A stretch of DNA of 64,000 nucleotides, taken from positions 1-64,000 of the forward strand of contig JAEZGH010000089.1 in assembly GCA_023417065.1 (NCBI GenBank), in the 5' to 3' direction. The notes under the pieces were generated by a model that saw nothing but the letters and a program-made list of their open reading frames with translations, ran no database searches and was not told where the DNA came from. The position numbers and the translations under genes are program-made. The stretch comes from Bacteroidota bacterium (GTDB lineage: Bacteria; Bacteroidota; Bacteroidia; Cytophagales; Cyclobacteriaceae). This document shows, in pieces, positions 60,381 to 64,000 of the stretch (positions are counted from its first letter, which is position 1; every line of letters starts with the position of its first letter).

Positions 60381-60887
60381 TCAGGCTACCTTAACCCTTA
60401 CCAGTCCTTTTTGTGGATCAAGTTTGACGTCAAATGTTTTTGTGATGAACGCGCTCATGCGCAAACCTGCCATCTGAGGCGTGTAGTCCTCCGGATAAAA
60501 GACAGTGAGTTCGAGCACGGCCCGGATGAAGTTTTCAGATCGACAGAATTCCTTAGCCCATTTTCGAAAGGTCTCACACCACTCCTCTGCATATTTCAGC
60601 TCATCGTCACGCCCATCGAAGATGAAAGTGAGCTGGTTGTCACCGTAGTAAAGAAAGCGGTAGACGCCGGATAATATAAGATAGAACTCCCTCAGCTGTT
60701 CGACACTAGTCGTTTCGTGTTGCCGTACCCTTCTGCTTGTATCATCATCAAGGCCCAGGGGGTTGCATTTCAGGAGATATTCAACCTTAACGTAGTCTAC
60801 CAGGTATTGAAGGAGTGACTCCTCCAGGGAGAGTTGGACGTTTTCGAGGATGTAGTTTTTATCGCGAGGAAAAAATTTTCGCAGCAC
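60381..60887 (-). CDS. Hypothetical protein
   Basis: A 168-residue soluble protein without a signal peptide or membrane segment; no family recognised. It is helical in the first half (NYILENVQLSLEESLLQYLVDYVKVEYLL), then beta (YLILSGVYRFLYYGDNQLTFIFDGRDD) and helix (AEEWCETFRKWAKEFC), ending in a strand pair (ISAFITKTFDVKLDPQKGLVRVKV). The regular amphipathic pattern and the good start (MLRKFFPRDKNY) support a real gene. It sits between convergent MBL and lipA; the gap to lipA is 110 bp with no shared operon hint. Function cannot be stated. Confidence 0.6.
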   Translation of the reverse strand: MLRKFFPRDKNYILENVQLSLEESLLQYLVDYVKVEYLLKCNPLGLDDDTSRRVRQHETTSVEQLREFYLILSGVYRFLYYGDNQLTFIFDGRDDELKYAEEWCETFRKWAKEFCRSENFIRAVLELTVFYPEDYTPQMAGLRMSAFITKTFDVKLDPQKGLVRVKVA

Positions 60888-60997
60888 GGGTCGAAGGTTT
60901 CACAAAAGTATAGTGAAATGTCCAGAATTGAAAGAAGTGGCACCCGATATCGAATGCGAAGGTCACATTAGATGAATGATTTGCTGCCGAATGTCGC

Positions 60998-61882
60998 CTA
61001 ATCTATAGGCACATTCACATGCCGCTCAGCATGGTATGATGATCTTACCAGAGGTCCGGACTCAACATAACGAAGACCGCGTTTCAATCCCTCCTCCCGA
61101 TACATCTCGAATACTTCAGGGTGAATGAATTCGGCAACTTCGAGGTGCATCTTTGTAGGCTGAAGGTATTGCCCCAGCGTAAGGATGAGCAATCCATTTT
61201 CGGCAAGGTCATCCATCGCTTTGAACACCTCTTCTTTAGTCTCTCCAAGGCCGAGCATTATGCCTGATTTGGTGCGCTTACCGGCCTCGCGGGTTCTTCG
61301 GATTTGCTCAAGGCTGCGTTCGTACTTGGCCTGAGGACGAACCATCCGATAAAGTCTTCCAACAGTTTCCATGTTGTGGGAGACTACCTCCTGACCGCCC
61401 TCGATCATCCGATGCAATGCATCCCAGTTCCCTTTGGTGTCGGGGATAAGAGTTTCGATGGTCGTCTCGGGACTGAGCTTTTTGGTTTCCACAACAGTCT
61501 GATACCAGATTTCTGCACCGCGGTCTTTTAGCTCGTCTCGGTTTACCGAGGTGATTACCGCGTGTTTTACGCCCATGAGTTTTATCGCCTCTGCTACACG
61601 TTTCGGCTCCATAGCGTCGTATTCCGTTGGCCGGCCCGTTGCTACAGCGCAAAAGGTACAGCTCCGCGTACAGATGTTTCCAAGGATCATAAACGTCGCC
61701 GTGCCTGCACCCCAGCATTCGCCCATGTTCGGACAGTTGCCGCTCTCGCAGATGGTATGAAGCTTATAATTGTCAACCAGCCGCCGAACCTTTGCGTATT
61801 CGGGGCCCACGGGTAGCTTCACCCTCAGCCAGTTGGGTTTGCGTTTTCGTTCCTCCGGGGAAACAACAGGGAGCTCAATCAT
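60998..61882 (-). CDS. lipA: Lipoyl synthase
   Basis: A radical SAM enzyme that inserts two sulfurs into octanoyl groups on E2 and GcvH. The 294-residue protein has the auxiliary cluster CESGNCPNMGECWG, the radical SAM motif CTRSCTFCAVATG, IMLGLGETKEEVFKAM, TLGQYLQPTKMHL, and the C-terminal VRSSYHAE with the Ser that binds the auxiliary iron. Length is typical. It lies 45 bp downstream of gcvH, whose product it modifies. SucB, with two lipoyl domains, is encoded at 36471-37988. lipB and lplA are not in the window. Confidence 0.97.
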   Translation of the reverse strand: MIELPVVSPEERKRKPNWLRVKLPVGPEYAKVRRLVDNYKLHTICESGNCPNMGECWGAGTATFMILGNICTRSCTFCAVATGRPTEYDAMEPKRVAEAIKLMGVKHAVITSVNRDELKDRGAEIWYQTVVETKKLSPETTIETLIPDTKGNWDALHRMIEGGQEVVSHNMETVGRLYRMVRPQAKYERSLEQIRRTREAGKRTKSGIMLGLGETKEEVFKAMDDLAENGLLILTLGQYLQPTKMHLEVAEFIHPEVFEMYREEGLKRGLRYVESGPLVRSSYHAERHVNVPID

Positions 61883-61927
61883 AGGAACCTGATTTTGGAT
61901 AAACCTGACTACAGGTATATAAGGCTT

Positions 61928-62302
61928 TTATTTACCGATTAGTTCTCGGTATTGGTCGGGAGTCAGCAATGCTGATCCATTTTTCGAGATCTCAACTTTG
62001 ATCATCCACCCATCGCCATATGGATCTTCGTTCACTTTTTCAGGATTTCTTTCCAGGATCGGGTTCACTTCCAGTACTTTACCGGAAACAGGCATATAAA
62101 GGTCCGACACAGTCTTAACCGCTTCCACGGTTCCGAAAATATCTTGCTCATTAACGTCCTGGCCTACGGTGGTGATGTCGACATAGACAATATCACCGAG
62201 TTCACTTTGCGCAAAATCGGTAATTCCGACCGTAGCAGTGTTGCCATCAATCTTGATCCATTCGTGGTCTTTCGTGTACATTAATCCATCAGGAATATTC
62301 AT
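61928..62302 (-). CDS. gcvH: Glycine cleavage system H protein
   Basis: The lipoyl carrier that shuttles the aminomethyl group among GcvP, GcvT and Lpd. The 124-residue protein shows MYTKDHEWIKIDGNTATVGITDFAQSELGDIVYVDI, then FGTVEAVKTVSDLYMPVSGKVLEVN with the lipoylated Lys in AVKTVSD, and the C-terminal GDGWMIKVE. Directly upstream is sprA, an order also known in gliding Flavobacteria; directly downstream is lipA. A -7 element lies 20 bases before its ATG, so gcvH-lipA can be read apart from sprA. Confidence 0.97.
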   Translation of the reverse strand: MNIPDGLMYTKDHEWIKIDGNTATVGITDFAQSELGDIVYVDITTVGQDVNEQDIFGTVEAVKTVSDLYMPVSGKVLEVNPILERNPEKVNEDPYGDGWMIKVEISKNGSALLTPDQYRELIGK

Positions 62303-62322
62303 CGCGATAGGGTTTAAAGTGC

Positions 62323-62330
62323 CAAAAATA
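62323..62330 (-). promoter_or_regulatory. -7 promoter element of gcvH-lipA (TATTTTTG)
   Basis: TATTTTTG on the minus strand matches TAnnTTTG, 20 bases upstream of the gcvH ATG. Confidence 0.6.
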
Positions 62331-62436
62331 GCTGAAATATTGATACGCCGTTATCGTTTTGTCTGAAGTTGCACCGATTGGCGACACACAGCCAAACGCC
62401 AAAAAATCGAAGGCGAAAAAGCCGCATCGGCAAATA

Positions 62437-64000
62437 TTATTGGGCTAAACTAAAGCGTATTTGAACTCCGAAGCGCGTAGTTGCCCGCCTTGATGAGATA
62501 CTGATCAGCGGTTCGTTGATATTCCGCTCAAAATACATTTGAAGCATCAGCTTCTGATTCACGGTGTAGCTGATGTTTGGACGGAGCTGGACGTTAATGT
62601 TACCATTCGTTATCTGGTCGAGTTCTTCAATTTTCCGTTGAATGGTTTTTGTGTTTCCAATCGTCGCATTCATGCGGAACGTTACGTCATTTTTCAACAC
62701 AACGGTTCTTCCCTCCACTTTGAACGGAAGCTTCATGTTATTCTTGGTGAAACCAAGCTCCATCGTAACATCACGACTGTTCAATTCCGTAACCTGTGCA
62801 TTGCTGATGGTTAGGGCGAGATCCCGTTTGGTTTTGTAGGCCAGGTTTGCCGTCACGCGACCTTTTGTGCGGATGTTGACCCCGATTAAAGGATTAAACT
62901 GCTCCGATAGCATAACCGAACTGATCACGAATACCGGGACAAGATTGCCACCTACGACTTGACCAAAATACCTCCTGTTATAATCCTCGACAGGGCGATT
63001 GACTTCAAGTTGCGTGGGGTCACCGTCGCCTGAGCTGCTGTAGTTGGTGACGGCATACACACTTTGGTAAGCATGCGATATCGTTATCGACTGGAAGATA
63101 TCTTTGAAAATACCTACTCGCGACAGCCCGGTGTAATCCACCCGCCAGTTTGGAAGCGGGTTGTTCGGGAAGGGACTGAGGGAAACGGCATTGGCATCCT
63201 TTCCTGTGTAAGCTGCAATAAAGGCTGGGATCAAAACATCTTGTGCGCTATCGTATTGGGATTGTGTTTCAAGCTGGAAGCGTTGTCTGATAGTACCGAT
63301 ATTTTCTTCAAACCTGGTAAATACCGCTGATTCGAGTTCGCCGTTACTCTTTTCGAATGCAGTCTTGATGCTCCAGGTAGAAATGCGATAACTACCGCTT
63401 CGGAATGGCGTGTATCCACGGAACCCATTGTCAATTGACTGATCGTTATCGGGGTCCCAGCGATAAGTTTCCGAGTAATTTGTCATCGTTTCTTTCCGCA
63501 GATCAAGCTGAATCTTGAAATCACGTGCAGGCTCCACATTGGCGCGAAGGTTGAGGTTTTCCATCCGCGACTGTGTGAACAGCGTACTCAGTTCCCGCTT
63601 CTTCACGAGCCATCCGTTTCGCGCCGCCTCCCTTCGGAAATTTGGGTTTTGGTCACCCAGCACGAACTTCCATCCCGGCGAATTCCAGTCTTCATCCATC
63701 CCGAAGAATTTTGGTGTTCGGTCAAACCCGGGAAGAATCGTTCCTTCTCCAATCGTATAGGTACCATTCACCGACTTGACAGACATCATAAGCCGGAACA
63801 TTCCCTTGATCAAAGAAGGCATTTCGCCTTTCTTCGTTGAATCCGCTTCCTGCTGAGGCACGGGGCGTGACGACGGAGGCCGTGTTGTCTGTGGACGCGG
63901 AGGTGTGTTCAGATCTTTGAGAAACTGTACTTTGTTGTACAACTTCACCATGTCCAGCCGCGCAGAATAATTCCGTTCGCGGCTGTTCTGAATCGTATTC
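62437..64000 (-). CDS. sprA: C-terminal part of SprA-type cell surface protein, cut by the right edge
   Basis: The frame is open to the last base of the window: codons continue upstream of the ATG at 63951 (reading N-T-I-Q-N-S-R-E-R-N-Y-S-A-R-L-D before it), so that ATG is internal. The visible part is about 520 residues, all beta-rich with alternating aromatic and polar residues, as in a barrel: TFRMNATIGNTKTI, INVQLRPNISYTVNQKLMLQMYFERNINEP, and the end TTRFGVQIRFSLAQ. This fits SprA, the giant (over 2000 residues) outer-membrane barrel that forms the type IX secretion translocon and is needed for gliding. An early Pro-rich insert (PPRPQTTRPPSSRPVPQQ) lies near 63880. gcvH follows on the same strand, as in Flavobacterium. 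Confidence 0.85.
   Translation of the reverse strand, partial: NTIQNSRERNYSARLDMVKLYNKVQFLKDLNTPPRPQTTRPPSSRPVPQQEADSTKKGEMPSLIKGMFRLMMSVKSVNGTYTIGEGTILPGFDRTPKFFGMDEDWNSPGWKFVLGDQNPNFRREAARNGWLVKKRELSTLFTQSRMENLNLRANVEPARDFKIQLDLRKETMTNYSETYRWDPDNDQSIDNGFRGYTPFRSGSYRISTWSIKTAFEKSNGELESAVFTRFEENIGTIRQRFQLETQSQYDSAQDVLIPAFIAAYTGKDANAVSLSPFPNNPLPNWRVDYTGLSRVGIFKDIFQSITISHAYQSVYAVTNYSSSGDGDPTQLEVNRPVEDYNRRYFGQVVGGNLVPVFVISSVMLSEQFNPLIGVNIRTKGRVTANLAYKTKRDLALTISNAQVTELNSRDVTMELGFTKNNMKLPFKVEGRTVVLKNDVTFRMNATIGNTKTIQRKIEELDQITNGNINVQLRPNISYTVNQKLMLQMYFERNINEPLISISSRRATTRFGVQIRFSLAQ

Noticed and set aside
63951..63953. ATG at 63951 as the start of the last gene
   Set aside because: The frame remains open to the window edge and its upstream codons continue the same SprA-like sequence, so the ATG is internal.
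1..64000. CRISPR arrays, insertion sequences, prophage or toxin-antitoxin genes
   Set aside because: No regular spacer arrays, no transposase, integrase or phage structural motifs, and no region of unlike base composition were seen. The only tandem repeats are the 5S-tail units, the 11 bp units and the coding repeats of the TPR gene.

Overview
The window reads as a chromosomal stretch of a Bacteroidota bacterium, most probably Cytophagales. Grounds: a fused SecDF; the C-terminal end of a SprA-type type IX secretion/gliding protein; a GWxTD-domain protein; a DUF4105 protein; an extended S16; large M16 and S9 peptidases; FKBP lipoproteins; and repeated Bacteroidota-type -7 elements (TAnnTTTG) close to start codons. 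There is no 16S, so genus cannot be given. Base composition and codon use look uniform, and no transposase, integrase, CRISPR array or tRNA was seen. Most genes are housekeeping.

Layout. 1-660: two tandem ~265 bp units, each carrying a 5'-truncated 5S rRNA tail plus its terminator, followed by purine-rich repeats. 666-4074: a small membrane protein and secDF. 4197-8426 (minus): rdgB-udk, then nrnA with two FKBP lipoproteins. 8598-14766: ndk, an S9 peptidase with an extra C-terminal domain, ruvB, apbE and a methyltransferase. 15176-22039 (plus): acs, an overlapping SGNH-SGNH-MBOAT cassette that looks like a surface O-acylation system, and a lipoprotein. 22047-26651 (minus): ldhA and nrdB-nrdA, whose upstream gap holds three DnaA-box-like sites at 11 bp spacing. 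27068-28801 (plus): rplU-rpmA and hemE. 28966-33485 (minus): accD (without its zinc-finger cysteines), fbaB, and the rpsP-rimM-trmD-rplS operon with an internal hairpin. 33687-39450 (plus): sucA-sucB-lpdA.

39499-44482: a DUF4105 membrane protein, a radical SAM/SPASM protein, a 55-residue Cys-rich membrane protein and a large FtsX-type permease. 44544-50141 (minus): GWxTD protein, rsmI, an inositol-monophosphatase-family gene and an M16 peptidase. 50494-56309 (plus): a methyltransferase, a 1397-residue TPR protein built from a 238-residue super-repeat, and a small basic secreted protein. 56380-60376 (plus): deoC, a GapN-like aldehyde dehydrogenase with an altered catalytic motif, acylphosphatase and a beta-CASP nuclease. 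60381-64000 (minus): an unknown protein, lipA, gcvH and the end of sprA, cut by the window edge.

Functional links. SucB (two lipoyl domains) and GcvH need LipA. DeoC, the GapN-like enzyme and acylphosphatase all bear on the glyceraldehyde-3-phosphate to 3-phosphoglycerate node. SecDF and SprA handle export across the inner and outer membranes. No clearly undescribed defence or mobile system was found. The most unusual items are the TPR super-repeat, the phased DnaA-like sites, the 5S-tail repeats, the altered AccD and GapN-like motifs, and the SGNH-SGNH-MBOAT cassette.
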